Positions 35,671-44,319 are shown, counted from the stretch's first letter. The stretch is 64,000 nucleotides of DNA from Stenotrophomonas maltophilia (GCA_002364755.1 DEZI01000029.1:1-64000); one strand, 5' to 3'. A program made the numbers and translations. Notes: generated by a model not told the origin, from the letters alone.

Positions 35671-36660
35671 TTACTGGCGGTTGCTCTGGAAGACCAGCGC
35701 GTTGTATTCCTGCATCAGCTTGCCCGGAGAGCCCTGCGGCGCCATCGACGGCGAATCGAGCATGCCGCGCTCGAACCTGCTGTAGGCCCTTTTTTCGCTG
35801 ACACGCTGCAGTCGTTCCTTGCCCTGGCGGCGGAAGTTCTCCGCCTCGCGCTCGAAGCCTTCCCAATCGGATTTACCGGGCTCCTGATCTGCCACCCTGG
35901 CATGCGCTTCGTCCGAAATGCGGTTGAATGCGTCAAGACGCTCCTGCGCCTTGGCCGTGTCGAACGCATCCTGCGTCATCAGTTCCACGATGGCCTTGGC
36001 TTCCAGCATCATCGCCAGGCGGTAGTACTCGCGGGTGCGGCCCTCGGCCTGCTCCAGCACCTTCAGCTGCTCACGCTGCGCGGCATCATTCTGGCGTTCG
36101 AGTTCAGCGCTGAACTGCTCGCTCGCGGCCACAAACTGCTTGAACGCGGCCATCAGCGGGCCGTGCAGCTGCTTGCCCTTGGCAAACTGGTCGTCTTCGT
36201 AATCCTGCCGATCATAGTAATCGTGGGCGTCCTTGCTGACCGGCGCCAGCGCCTTCAGCGCCTGCTGGTAGCGGCCGGCAGCATCATCGAGCTCGGCCAG
36301 TGCAGGCTTGGCCGCGATCGCTTCAGTCACCGGCGCACCGCACTGCTTCATGTCGTAATCGCTGATCTCGAAAGGCCCGTAGATGCTCGATTCGCGGCCG
36401 GTCGGCCCTGCGTCGACATCCTGGATCCATCGCGTATAGGACTGGATGCTGTCATGCGTTTTTGAATCAAGTGCGTTGAAACAGCTGATGTAGGCGTTGA
36501 GCTTGGCGGTGAGCTGCTGCTGTGCGTCCACGGCGGCCGTCGCAGCGCGCTGCTCGGCCGAGCCCGTCGTGGCCGGGTCGCCCGCAGGTGTGTTGCCGCA
36601 GGCAGACAGGGCAAGCGCGAGCGCAGCCGCCAGCGCGGTGGAAGAAAAAATACGGGGCAT
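35671..36660 (-). CDS. DUF3829 lipoprotein, paralogue 2
   Basis: 329 residues from the second ATG, which has AAGGA 8 nt upstream; the first ATG (36669) abuts that site. Lipobox LSAC follows a signal peptide of about 20 residues. The mature protein shares the DUF3829 pattern with its neighbour: LTAKLNAYISCFNALDS, YTRWIQDVDAGPTGRE, then long helices rich in Gln/Glu. The two genes are 33 bp apart and probably form an operon born by tandem duplication. Confidence 0.85.
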   Translation of the reverse strand: MPRIFSSTALAAALALALSACGNTPAGDPATTGSAEQRAATAAVDAQQQLTAKLNAYISCFNALDSKTHDSIQSYTRWIQDVDAGPTGRESSIYGPFEISDYDMKQCGAPVTEAIAAKPALAELDDAAGRYQQALKALAPVSKDAHDYYDRQDYEDDQFAKGKQLHGPLMAAFKQFVAASEQFSAELERQNDAAQREQLKVLEQAEGRTREYYRLAMMLEAKAIVELMTQDAFDTAKAQERLDAFNRISDEAHARVADQEPGKSDWEGFEREAENFRRQGKERLQRVSEKRAYSRFERGMLDSPSMAPQGSPGKLMQEYNALVFQSNRQ

Positions 36661-36750
36661 TCGGGCCATCCTTGAAAACGATTACAGCCGCGTATTCTAG
36701 CCGAGCCCGCCGTGATGGCCGGCTCAATCCCGTTGCGCTTCCTCCCTCAA

Positions 36751-37569
36751 TCAGTCCAGGAACAGATCCGGCAGCAACGGTCGCGACGCGTCAACGGCAT
36801 ACCCGGACAGATCGATCACCCCGGCTTCCCCCAGCACCTCGTCATCAATCAGGAAGCGGCCGTGGAAACCGGCGGCCTCGCGCACCAGCACCGCATGCGC
36901 GGCATCGGCCATGATCTGCGGCGTGCGGCAGCCCGCCGCATCCACACCGGGAATCATGTTGATCGCATCGGTGGCGATGACGGTGCGCGGCCACAGTGCA
37001 TTGACCGCCACGCCCTGCGGGCCGAACTCCGCAGCCAGGCCGAGGGTGACGAAGCTCATGCCCATCTTGGCCAGCGTGTAGCCGGTGTGCGGGCCCCACC
37101 ATTTCGGTTCCAGGCTGGGCGGCGGGGCCAGGGTCAGGATGTGCGGATTGGGCGCCTGCAGCAGGTACGGCAGGCAGGCCTGCGCGCACAGGAAACTGCC
37201 GCGCGAATTGACCTGCTGCATCAGGTCGAACCGCTTCATCGGCGTATCCAGCGCGCCGCGCAGCCAGATCGCACTGGCATTGTTGATGAGGATGTCGATG
37301 CCGCCAAAGGTATCGACCGTGGCGGCCACGGCCGCCTTCACCTGGTCCTCTTCGCGGATGTCGCACTTCAGGGCAAGGCCCTGGCCGCCGGCCGCGGTCA
37401 CGGCTTCGGCGGCGCTGTGGATGGTGCCCGGCAGCTTCGGGTTGGGCACCGACGACTTTGCGGCGATGGCCACGTTGGCGCCGTCGCGCGCCGCGCGCAG
37501 TGCGATGGCCAGGCCGATGCCACGCGAGGCACCGGTGATGAAAAGGGTTTTGCCCTGCAGACTGCCCAC
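36751..37569 (-). CDS. Short-chain dehydrogenase/reductase (HSDL2-like)
   Basis: 272 residues from a GTG with GGAG 8 nt upstream; an ATG at 37593 would add 8 residues but has a poor ribosome site. The Rossmann motif TGASRGIG, NNAS, and the catalytic YTLAK (after PHTG) are present. NPHILTLAPPPSLEPKWWGP resembles the HSDL2-like SDR group, which acts on unknown, possibly lipid, substrates. Divergent from the following lipoprotein gene. Confidence 0.85.
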   Translation of the reverse strand: MGSLQGKTLFITGASRGIGLAIALRAARDGANVAIAAKSSVPNPKLPGTIHSAAEAVTAAGGQGLALKCDIREEDQVKAAVAATVDTFGGIDILINNASAIWLRGALDTPMKRFDLMQQVNSRGSFLCAQACLPYLLQAPNPHILTLAPPPSLEPKWWGPHTGYTLAKMGMSFVTLGLAAEFGPQGVAVNALWPRTVIATDAINMIPGVDAAGCRTPQIMADAAHAVLVREAAGFHGRFLIDDEVLGEAGVIDLSGYAVDASRPLLPDLFLD

Positions 37570-37677
37570 GTTCCACACTCCAGCGCATGCCATGAGCCGC
37601 TAGTATGCCGCGCCGACGTGGAATTCACCGCGCGTTGACGATACTGGCGCCCCGGTCACCCGCACGAGGTATACGCC

Positions 37678-38403
37678 ATGCGCCGTTCCCGCCTGCTGCT
37701 GCCTACCCTGGGCCTGGCCCTGCTCACCGCCTGCCAGGGCCGTTCGCCGGAACCCGGCACCGAAGCCACCACAAGCGATGCGCCCGCCGCCAAGGCCGCC
37801 GACGGTTCACTGCGCTGGAGCGAGTCGGTGGTGTGGGATGGCGACCTCAACGCCTGCCGCCAGGGCGAGAACAGCGCAACGCGCGAATGCCTGGCCGAAA
37901 CGATGAAGTCCGCCGGCGCCAGCGCCGATGCCGTGGCCGCTGCCGAGCAGCTGTCCACCGGCGGCGAGTTGGCCTACGTGACGGCCTGGCATGAACACGA
38001 CGGCCTGGGCGTGGCCACGGTGGAGTATCCGTTCCGCGCCAACACCAACGAGGGCACGCGCCTGGTGGATGCCGGCGGCAAGCGCATCGATGTCGACGCG
38101 GTACAGCTGGACGACACCCTGCGCGCCGACCCGGGCGTACAGGCCGTGCTGGCCGCGCATCCGCAGGCCACGCCGTTCGCGCCCGCACAGGCGGCCGGTA
38201 CTGCGCCGCTCGATGGCGGTGGCATCCGCCTGCTGTACCGCACGCCGCTGCGCGACTGCCATGCCTGCCCGGATGTCGGCCAGCTGCAGATCGGCTATGA
38301 CTTCGATGGCAAGCGCAACTTCATCGGCCAGCAGGTGGTGCCGGCGCGCCGTAGTCCCGGAACGTTGCGTGCCCGCCGGGCATGGCCCGGCACGCGGCAT
38401 TGA
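37678..38403 (+). CDS. Lipoprotein of unknown function with a repeat-derived C-terminus
   Basis: 241 residues. Lipobox LTAC after a signal peptide of about 18 residues. The mature part has WSESVVWDGDLNACRQGENS, VTAWHEHDGLG and RTPLRDCHACPDVGQ, with four visible Cys. I do not recognise the family. The last 18 or so residues (RSPGTLRARRAWPGTRH) are read through a SMAG palindrome (CCGGGCATGGCCCGG, about 38379-38393), so the original stop was probably lost when the repeat arrived. Confidence 0.7.
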   Translation: MRRSRLLLPTLGLALLTACQGRSPEPGTEATTSDAPAAKAADGSLRWSESVVWDGDLNACRQGENSATRECLAETMKSAGASADAVAAAEQLSTGGELAYVTAWHEHDGLGVATVEYPFRANTNEGTRLVDAGGKRIDVDAVQLDDTLRADPGVQAVLAAHPQATPFAPAQAAGTAPLDGGGIRLLYRTPLRDCHACPDVGQLQIGYDFDGKRNFIGQQVVPARRSPGTLRARRAWPGTRH

Positions 38404-38404
38404 A

Positions 38405-38911
38405 TCAACGGTACGCCTGCACCTGCTTCTTCAGAAGATGCGGCACGATCCATCGATGCACCGGCGCCACCGGCAGCCTATATACCCGGCCAAACGCGTT
38501 GTGGGTATGCACCACGGTGGCCACTTCCAGCACGTCGCCCTGCCACTGCAGCGCAAGCTGCACGCGCAGGTGGCGGTCGTTGTCTTCCAGCACGATGGCG
38601 TCCTCATCCAGCGACTGCAGGGTGAAGATGCCCAGCCGCTGGCCCGGCCGCGGCGCGGCGGTGTGCTGCACCGCACGCAACGAGCCCAGGTCCTTCATGC
38701 CCAGCAGGCGCATGCCGCGGTTGCGCAGCGCCATCAGGCCATCGAACCAGCCGGGGATGGACGCGGCCATGTCCCTATAGGCCTGCAGCGCGCTGCGGCC
38801 GTTGCGACGGGTATGGGCCTGGCAGGCGTGCACGAAGCTGGCGCCGGGCAGCTGCCCGCGCAGCACGCTGGCCGCGCTCGGCGGCGCGGTCACCACCTGC
38901 GCGGCGGTCAC
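38405..38911 (-). CDS. DUF2867 domain protein
   Basis: 168 residues from a GTG that overlaps the stop of the upstream kinase gene (GTGA). LPGASFVHACQAHTRRNGRS, FDGLMALRNRGMRLLGMKDL and IFTLQSLDEDAIVLEDNDRH fit the DUF2867 family. There is no signal peptide or membrane segment. The coupling suggests that it works with the kinase; the reaction is unknown. Confidence 0.8.
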   Translation of the reverse strand: MTAAQVVTAPPSAASVLRGQLPGASFVHACQAHTRRNGRSALQAYRDMAASIPGWFDGLMALRNRGMRLLGMKDLGSLRAVQHTAAPRPGQRLGIFTLQSLDEDAIVLEDNDRHLRVQLALQWQGDVLEVATVVHTHNAFGRVYRLPVAPVHRWIVPHLLKKQVQAYR

Positions 38912-39570
38912 GGCTTCGGCCCCTGCCCTTCGTTGTCTTCCCAATGCAGGATGCGGCGGGTGACGAAGCGGTAGACCGGCTTGCCGGTGGCGAACCACAG
39001 CTCGCGTACCCACGAGGTGCGCTTGAGCACGCGCTTCTCCACCGGGGTGAGCGACTCGCGGCAGTACATGCGCTTGTGCTTGAGCAGATGCCGCAGGTCT
39101 TCGCGCGCCAGCAGGCGCATCCAGCGCGAACGCGGGTTGCCGATCACCGCCAGCTGGAAATCGATCAGCGCCGGGCGGCCGTCCTCGGTCACCAGCCAGT
39201 TGGCTTCCTTGGCCAGGTCGTTATGGGCCACGCCCCGACGGTGCAGCTGCTGCAGCAGCCGGCGCGCGGCACGGAACCAGGCCAGGTCGCCACGCGGCGG
39301 GCGCTGGTACATGGCATCGCCGGCCATGAAGCTGCGGTCGAGGTGGCGGCCATCCCAGTCCAGCAGCTGCGGCACGTCGGCCATGCCGTGGATATGCCGC
39401 AGCGCGCGTGCTTCGCGGCGTGCCAGCCACCACGCCGGCACGCGCAGCCACAGCGGCGTTGCGCCCAGGTCGCGGCGTACGAAGGGGCCATGCGGCCCCT
39501 GCACGAGCAGGATGCGGCCGAAGCTGTCGGCCTTCAGGGCATGCGTTGGAGCGTCGGTCGAGTGCGGCAT
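38908..39570 (-). CDS. RIO1/LPS-kinase-like small kinase
   Basis: 220 residues. The catalytic loop is HND at residues 116-118 (VAHNDLAKEANWLV), and the metal-binding motif is IDF at 136-138 in place of DFG. RREARALRHIH supplies a Glu that could pair with the ATP lysine. The glycine-rich loop is not conserved. It resembles RIO-like or lipopolysaccharide-core kinases of proteobacteria. It is translationally coupled to the DUF2867 gene downstream. Confidence 0.8.
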   Translation of the reverse strand: MPHSTDAPTHALKADSFGRILLVQGPHGPFVRRDLGATPLWLRVPAWWLARREARALRHIHGMADVPQLLDWDGRHLDRSFMAGDAMYQRPPRGDLAWFRAARRLLQQLHRRGVAHNDLAKEANWLVTEDGRPALIDFQLAVIGNPRSRWMRLLAREDLRHLLKHKRMYCRESLTPVEKRVLKRTSWVRELWFATGKPVYRFVTRRILHWEDNEGQGPKP

Positions 39571-39643
39571 GCGCCCATTCTAGGCGATGGCGCTGGTTGC
39601 AAACGGTCACCAAGCCGCTGGGAACCAGTCACCTTCACGCCTC

Positions 39644-39649
39644 TATAAT
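39644..39649 (+). promoter_or_regulatory. Consensus -10 six bases before an ATG (leaderless mRNA candidate)
   Basis: TATAAT is followed by CGGGCA and the ATG of the DedA/PAP2 gene. A normal start distance puts +1 on the ATG. The -35 (about GGAACC) is poor. Confidence 0.5.
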
Positions 39650-39655
39650 CGGGCA

Positions 39656-41650
39656 ATGGACTCTTCATGGATCGACGCCACCCTCGCGTGGATTGCCGCC
39701 CATCCCGTACTCGCGGGCGCGGTTATTTTTCTGATCGCCTTCTGCGATGCGGTCATCATTCTCGGCGCCATCGTGCCGGCGCTGCCCCTGCTGTTCGCGG
39801 TGGGCGTGTTCATCGGCCTGGGGCAGATCTCCGGGCCATATGCCGTGGCCGCGGCGGCGCTGGGTGCGTTTGCCGGTGATGGCATCAGTTACTGGATCGG
39901 CCGCCGCTGGGGCGACCGCCTGCGCGGGTTCTGGCCGTTCAGCCGCTACCCGCAGCTGCTGGACCGCGGCGAGAATCTATTCCGCCGCAATGCCTTCAAG
40001 AGCATCCTGATCGCGCGCTATGTCGGCGCCATCCGGCCGTTCGTGCCGGCCATCGCCGGCATGCTGAAGATGCCGGCCAGCCGCTACGTGCAGGCCAGCG
40101 GCATCGCCAGCCTGTCGTGGGCGGTGCTGTTCCTGGCCCCGGGCTGGATCCTCGGCGAGGCCTATGACGCCGTCGCCGCGGTCGCCGGGCGCCTGGTCGT
40201 GGTGATCGGCCTGCTGGTGGTCATCCTCGGCCTGGTCTGGGCCATCGTGCTGTACGGCTACCGCTGGTCGGCCGCGCGCATGGACCACTGGCTGGCGCGC
40301 CTGCTGGACTGGTCCAACCGCCACCCCACGCTGGGCCGCTACACCGTAGGCGTGCTCGACCCCAAGCGCCGTGAATCGGTACCGCTGGCGATGCTGGCGC
40401 TGATGCTGCTGTTGCTGGGCTGGGGCTGGTTCGCGCTGCTGACCGTGGTGGTCGCCCATGGCGAACCGCTGGCCATCGACCTGCTGGTGCACCAGGCCAT
40501 GCTGGCCCTGCGCAACCCGCTGGCCGACTACCCGATGGCCGCACTGGCCTCGCTGGGTGCGTGGCAGGTGCTGATGCCGGCCACCGCCGCGGCCATGGGC
40601 TACCTGGTCTGGCGCCGGCGCTGGATGGCGGCCGCGCACTGGCTGGCCGCACTGGCCTTCGGCCTGGCCCTGACCAAGCTGCTGGGCGCCACCGTGGACG
40701 TGGTGCGTCCGGTCGATGCCAGCAGTGGCTTCGGCTTTCCTTCGGTGTCGGTGACCATGGCCACCATCACCTTCGGCTTCTTCGCGGTGCTGATCGCCCG
40801 CGAGATGCCCGGCCGCACCCGCGTCTGGCCATATCTGGTGTCGGGCATCGTGGTCAGCCTGATCGGCTTCTCGCGCCTGTACCTGGGCGCGCACTGGCTG
40901 AGCGACGTCATCGGCGGCATGTTGTTCGGCACGTTCTGGCTGCTGGTGCTGGGCATCGCCTACCGCCGCCGCTTCAACCGCTCGTTCTGGGTGAAGCCGG
41001 TGGCGTGGCTGTTCTACGGCGTCTTCGCAGTGGCGGCGATGTGGTACGCGCCGCGCAACATTCCAGTGAAGCTGGAACGCTTCGAACCGACCCTGCCGGC
41101 ACCGGTGGCGATGGACATGCAGGCCTGGTGGCAGCACGACTGGGCCAAGCTGCCGGCGCGCCGCAACGAGTTCGACGATGACCAGCGCTGGCCGCTGGAC
41201 GTGCAGGTGGCCGGCCCGCTGGCACCGCTGCAGGCGCAGCTGGAAGCGCGTGGCTGGACCGTGCAGGCGCAGGCCGGCTGGGAAGAAGCCCTGCTGATGC
41301 TGGACAAGAACACCGGCGCCGACGAGCTGCCGGTGCTGCCGGCCACGCTGGAAACGCGCGTGGAAGCCCTGCTGATGGTACGCCAGGGGGCAAAGCCGGA
41401 GGAGCGCTACGTGCTGCGCCTGTGGCCGGCACCGGGCCAGCTGCAGCCGGGCGACGTGCCGCTGTGGCTGGGCAGTGCGCAGACCCTGCGCTACGAGCGC
41501 CACTTCGAGTGGATCGGCATGTGGCACCCGGTGCGCGGCATCGACCCCGCGTTCAATGCGGTGAAGGACGCCGTGCAGGGCATGCCGCAGCACGAGGATG
41601 TGCACGCCGAAACCGGGTTGCCGGTGCTGCGATTGAAGACGCAGCCGTGA
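39656..41650 (+). CDS. DedA / PAP2 / LssY-C fusion membrane protein
   Basis: 664 residues in three parts. A DedA-like (SNARE-associated, VTT-type) region fills about 1-200, with FCDAVIILGAIVPALPLLFA, GDGISYWIGRRWGDRLR and RYVGAIRPFVPAIAGM. A PAP2-like region spans about 260-450. An LssY-type soluble C-terminal domain spans about 475-650 (WPLDVQVAGPL to ALLMVRQGAKPEE). In PAP2, the third motif SRLYLGAHWLSD is intact (about 405-416), but the PSGH motif reads PSVS at about 361-364 and the first motif is stretched (K-x9-RP). Family members act on lipid phosphates and membrane export; altered motifs may change or remove phosphatase activity. Confidence 0.88.
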   Translation: MDSSWIDATLAWIAAHPVLAGAVIFLIAFCDAVIILGAIVPALPLLFAVGVFIGLGQISGPYAVAAAALGAFAGDGISYWIGRRWGDRLRGFWPFSRYPQLLDRGENLFRRNAFKSILIARYVGAIRPFVPAIAGMLKMPASRYVQASGIASLSWAVLFLAPGWILGEAYDAVAAVAGRLVVVIGLLVVILGLVWAIVLYGYRWSAARMDHWLARLLDWSNRHPTLGRYTVGVLDPKRRESVPLAMLALMLLLLGWGWFALLTVVVAHGEPLAIDLLVHQAMLALRNPLADYPMAALASLGAWQVLMPATAAAMGYLVWRRRWMAAAHWLAALAFGLALTKLLGATVDVVRPVDASSGFGFPSVSVTMATITFGFFAVLIAREMPGRTRVWPYLVSGIVVSLIGFSRLYLGAHWLSDVIGGMLFGTFWLLVLGIAYRRRFNRSFWVKPVAWLFYGVFAVAAMWYAPRNIPVKLERFEPTLPAPVAMDMQAWWQHDWAKLPARRNEFDDDQRWPLDVQVAGPLAPLQAQLEARGWTVQAQAGWEEALLMLDKNTGADELPVLPATLETRVEALLMVRQGAKPEERYVLRLWPAPGQLQPGDVPLWLGSAQTLRYERHFEWIGMWHPVRGIDPAFNAVKDAVQGMPQHEDVHAETGLPVLRLKTQP

Positions 41651-41651
41651 T

Positions 41652-41756
41652 GGATGCGCCGGGCATGGCCCGGCGCTACCGGAACGTCTGGAGCCGAGCC
41701 TGTGCTCGGCTGATCTTCGCGCGATCCGGCAAGCCGAGCATGGGCTCGGCTCTACA
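41652..41756. repeat. SMAG elements after the DedA/PAP2 gene
   Basis: An inverted CCGGGCATGGCCCGGCGCTAC copy, then a GAGCCGAGCCTGTGCTCGGC / GAGCATGGGCTCGGCTCTAC inverted dimer. Confidence 0.75.
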
Positions 41757-42053
41757 GTAGATCCACGCCACGCGTGGATGGCCGTTGCCGTAGATCTACG
41801 CCATGCGTGGATGGCCGTTCCCGTAGATCCACGCCATGCGTGGATGGCCGTTCCCGTAGATCCACGCCATGCGTGGATGGCCGTTCCCGTAGATCCACGC
41901 CACACGTGGATGGCCGTTCCCGTAGATCCACGCCACGCGTGGATGGCCGTTCCCGTAGATCCACGCCATGCGTGGATGGCCGTTCCCGTAGATCCACGCC
42001 ATGCGTGGATGGCCGTTGCCGTAGATCCACGCCACGCGTGGATGGCCGCTTAC
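41757..42053. repeat. Nine-copy 33-bp SMAG minisatellite
   Basis: GTAGATCCACGCCATGCGTG starts at 41757 and then every 33 bp (41790, 41823, 41856, 41889, 41922, 41955, 41988, 42021). The spacer GGCCGTTCCC is almost constant. Units differ by a few bases, some of which are compensatory across the palindrome (CCATG/CCACG cores). The last unit ends at the stop codon of the following minus-strand gene (42050). The period is a multiple of 3, so frames stay open through it. Confidence 0.92.
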
Positions 42054-42628
42054 GGCATCCACCCCAGCAACTGTTGCAAGCGCTGGTGGGGGTCGTCCAT
42101 CTGCAGCAGCTGCAACCGCTGCTGTTCGCCCAGCGGCAGCAGTTCGGCCAGCCGCCAGCCGACCCAGCTGGCCTGGTCCAGCAACGCCGGATTGGCCGGC
42201 GCGTAGGCTTCGCCGGCCTGCTCGATGATGTGCTCCAGCACCGTGGCCAGCAGCGCATGCTGCGGCTTCAGCTCGTCATCGGAGTCTTCTTCGCACCAGC
42301 GCACATCGGCCACGACCAGGCCGTTGTCGCGCACGCGGGTACGCTCGACATGGAAGCGGCGGGTGCCGCGCAGGCGCAGCTGCAGCACGCCATCGGCGCC
42401 GACATCGAAATCCTCGATGCGGACCTGCACGCCGTAGGCCGCCGGCGTGGCCGGCTCCCCCACTTCCTGCCCTTCCAGGATCAGGCAGACACCGAAGCCC
42501 TCGCCGCTGCGGCCGGTGTCGCGCACCAGGTCCAGGTAGCGGCGCTCGAACACGCGCAGGCCAACCGCCGCGCCGGGCACCAGCGTGGTGTGCAGCGGAA
42601 ACAGCGGCAGCGAAACGTCGGTACTCAT
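42050..42628 (-). CDS. LON peptidase substrate-binding domain protein
   Basis: 192 residues. LPLFPLHTTLVPGAAVGLRV is followed by FERRYLDLV and later by FGVCLILEGQEVG, the Lon N-terminal domain pattern. It has no ATPase or protease domain, so it is a stand-alone LonN protein. Its start overlaps the stop of mpl by ATGA, so the pair is translationally coupled. The role of stand-alone LonN proteins is not settled. Confidence 0.9.
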   Translation of the reverse strand: MSTDVSLPLFPLHTTLVPGAAVGLRVFERRYLDLVRDTGRSGEGFGVCLILEGQEVGEPATPAAYGVQVRIEDFDVGADGVLQLRLRGTRRFHVERTRVRDNGLVVADVRWCEEDSDDELKPQHALLATVLEHIIEQAGEAYAPANPALLDQASWVGWRLAELLPLGEQQRLQLLQMDDPHQRLQQLLGWMP

Positions 42629-43989
42629 CGGCCCTGCAGGGCGGCCAGGAAGCGGCGCGGCGCGCCGTCGAAGCCACCATTGGACATGAACACCACGTGG
42701 TCACCGCTGCGTACGCTGGACTGCAGCTGTGCCAGCAGCGCGTCGGTATCAGGCACGGCATGGGCCTGGCCACGCACGGCGGCGATCACCGAAGCGGCAT
42801 CCCAGGCCAGTTCCGGGCGGTGCAGGAAAACGACTTCGTCGGCCAGCGCCAGCGACGGGGCCAGCGCCTGGGCGTGTGCCCCCAGCCGCATCGAGTTGCT
42901 GCGCGGTTCCATCGCCACCACGATGCGCGCGTCGCCGACCTTGGCGCGCAGGCCGTCCAGCGTGGTCGCGATCGCGGTGGGGTGGTGGGCGAAATCATCG
43001 TAGACGGTGATGCCGTCATGGCTGCCGATCACTTCCATGCGGCGCTTGACGCTGCGGAAGCGGGCCAGCGCCGGGATCACCTCGGCCGGGGCCACGCCCA
43101 CCGCATGCACGGCGGCCAGTGCGGCCAGGCCGTTGAGTACGTTGTGGCGACCCAGCAGCGACCAGTGCACGTCACCCAGCGCCTGCCCGCGGTGATGCAC
43201 GCGGAAGGCGCTGCCATCGGCGGCCAGCAGCTCGGCATGCCATTCCAGCGATGGGTCGAAACCGAAGCGCTCGACCGGGGTCCAGCAACCCATCTGCAGC
43301 ACCTTGGCCAGGTGCGCGTCCTCGCCATTGACGATCAGGCGGCCGCGCGCGGGCACCGTGCGTACCAGGTGGTGGAACTGGCGCTCGATGGCCTCCACGT
43401 CCGGGAAGATGTCGGCGTGGTCGTATTCGAGGTTGTTGAGGATGGCCACCAGCGGCCGGTAGTGCACGAACTTGCTGCGCTTGTCGAAGAAGGCGGTGTC
43501 ATACTCATCGGCCTCGACCACGAACTCGCGGCCCTGGCCCAGGCGGGCGGAGACGCCGAAATCCTCGGCCACGCCACCGATCAGGAAGCCCGGCGAACGC
43601 CCGGCGCTTTCCAGCAGCCAGGTCAGGATGGTGGTGGTGGTGGTCTTGCCATGGGTGCCGGCCACGGCCAGGGTGTCACGACCCGGCAGCACCTGCTCGG
43701 ACAGCCACTGGGCACCGGATATGTAGCGCTGGCCGGCATCGAGCACGGCTTCCACGGCCGGGTTGCCGCGCGACAGGGCGTTGCCGATCACCACCTCGGC
43801 GGTGCCCGGCGGCACGCTGTCGCCACGGTAGCCCTGGTCCAGGACGATGCCCAGCTGCTCGAGCTGGGTGGACATCGGCGGATAGATGGCCTGGTCGCTG
43901 CCACTGACCGTATGGCCCAGTTCCCGCGCCAGGGCGGCCACGCCACCCATGAAGGTGCCGGCGATTGCAAGGATATGTACGCTGCTCAT
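42625..43989 (-). CDS. mpl: UDP-N-acetylmuramate:L-alanyl-gamma-D-glutamyl-meso-DAP ligase
   Basis: 454 residues, E. coli Mpl size. HILAIAGTFMGGVAALAREL is the Mpl N-terminus. The ATP-binding P-loop is VAGTHGKTTTTTIL, then EADEYDTAFFDKRSKFVHYR and YDDFAHHPTAI, all typical of Mpl rather than MurC. It recycles the murein tripeptide from wall turnover. It is coupled to the LonN gene and separated from adk by a 330-bp spacer. Confidence 0.96.
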   Translation of the reverse strand: MSSVHILAIAGTFMGGVAALARELGHTVSGSDQAIYPPMSTQLEQLGIVLDQGYRGDSVPPGTAEVVIGNALSRGNPAVEAVLDAGQRYISGAQWLSEQVLPGRDTLAVAGTHGKTTTTTILTWLLESAGRSPGFLIGGVAEDFGVSARLGQGREFVVEADEYDTAFFDKRSKFVHYRPLVAILNNLEYDHADIFPDVEAIERQFHHLVRTVPARGRLIVNGEDAHLAKVLQMGCWTPVERFGFDPSLEWHAELLAADGSAFRVHHRGQALGDVHWSLLGRHNVLNGLAALAAVHAVGVAPAEVIPALARFRSVKRRMEVIGSHDGITVYDDFAHHPTAIATTLDGLRAKVGDARIVVAMEPRSNSMRLGAHAQALAPSLALADEVVFLHRPELAWDAASVIAAVRGQAHAVPDTDALLAQLQSSVRSGDHVVFMSNGGFDGAPRRFLAALQGR

Positions 43990-44230
43990 GACCGGGGATT
44001 GTGACCGATCACGGCTGTATAGGGCCATTGTCGGCCGCGGGGTCAGACAACTCCTACACCGCTTATGAGAAAAGTCCATTCGTCTGTCAGGGAATTCCTG
44101 ATGGCGCAGGTATGTGAACCCGTACACAATTCAGGAAGCCAGCCGTAGTACCCGAACCGGTCCTACTCCCCAAGAGGCCATCCCCAAGGGAGCTCATGCT
44201 GCGGAGCCCTGAGCAAGCTCATCGCTGGCA
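43990..44230. other. Gene-free spacer between adk and mpl
   Basis: No ORF with a ribosome site is seen. It contains TCAGGGAATTCCTGA, a perfect hairpin around GAATT (44087-44101), and on the plus strand two C-rich tracts (ACTCCCC and ATCCCC). It must hold the mpl promoter. It might hold a small RNA, but I see no clear promoter for one. Confidence 0.4.
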
Positions 44231-44233
44231 CCT

Positions 44234-44277
44234 ATGAAACGAAACAGGCCTGGTCCGCAAGGATCAGGCCTGTTTCG
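44234..44277 (-). terminator. adk terminator (possibly bidirectional)
   Basis: ACGAAACAGGCCTG/CAGGCCTGTTTCGT, a 14-bp perfect stem. On the minus strand it ends in TGTTTCGTTTCAT. It begins 43 bp after the adk stop. A weaker T tract lies on the plus side. Confidence 0.75.
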
Positions 44278-44319
44278 TTGTCGCTGCACGGAGGCGGGCG
44301 CAGGGCCGGCCGACCGCCA

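Noticed and set aside
41757..42053. CRISPR array
   Set aside because: The repeats are palindromic, spacers are identical and there are no cas genes; this is a SMAG minisatellite.
41774..43003. 409-residue plus-strand ORF across the minisatellite into LonN and mpl
   Set aside because: The 33-bp period keeps the frame open; the rest is antisense to well-supported mpl.
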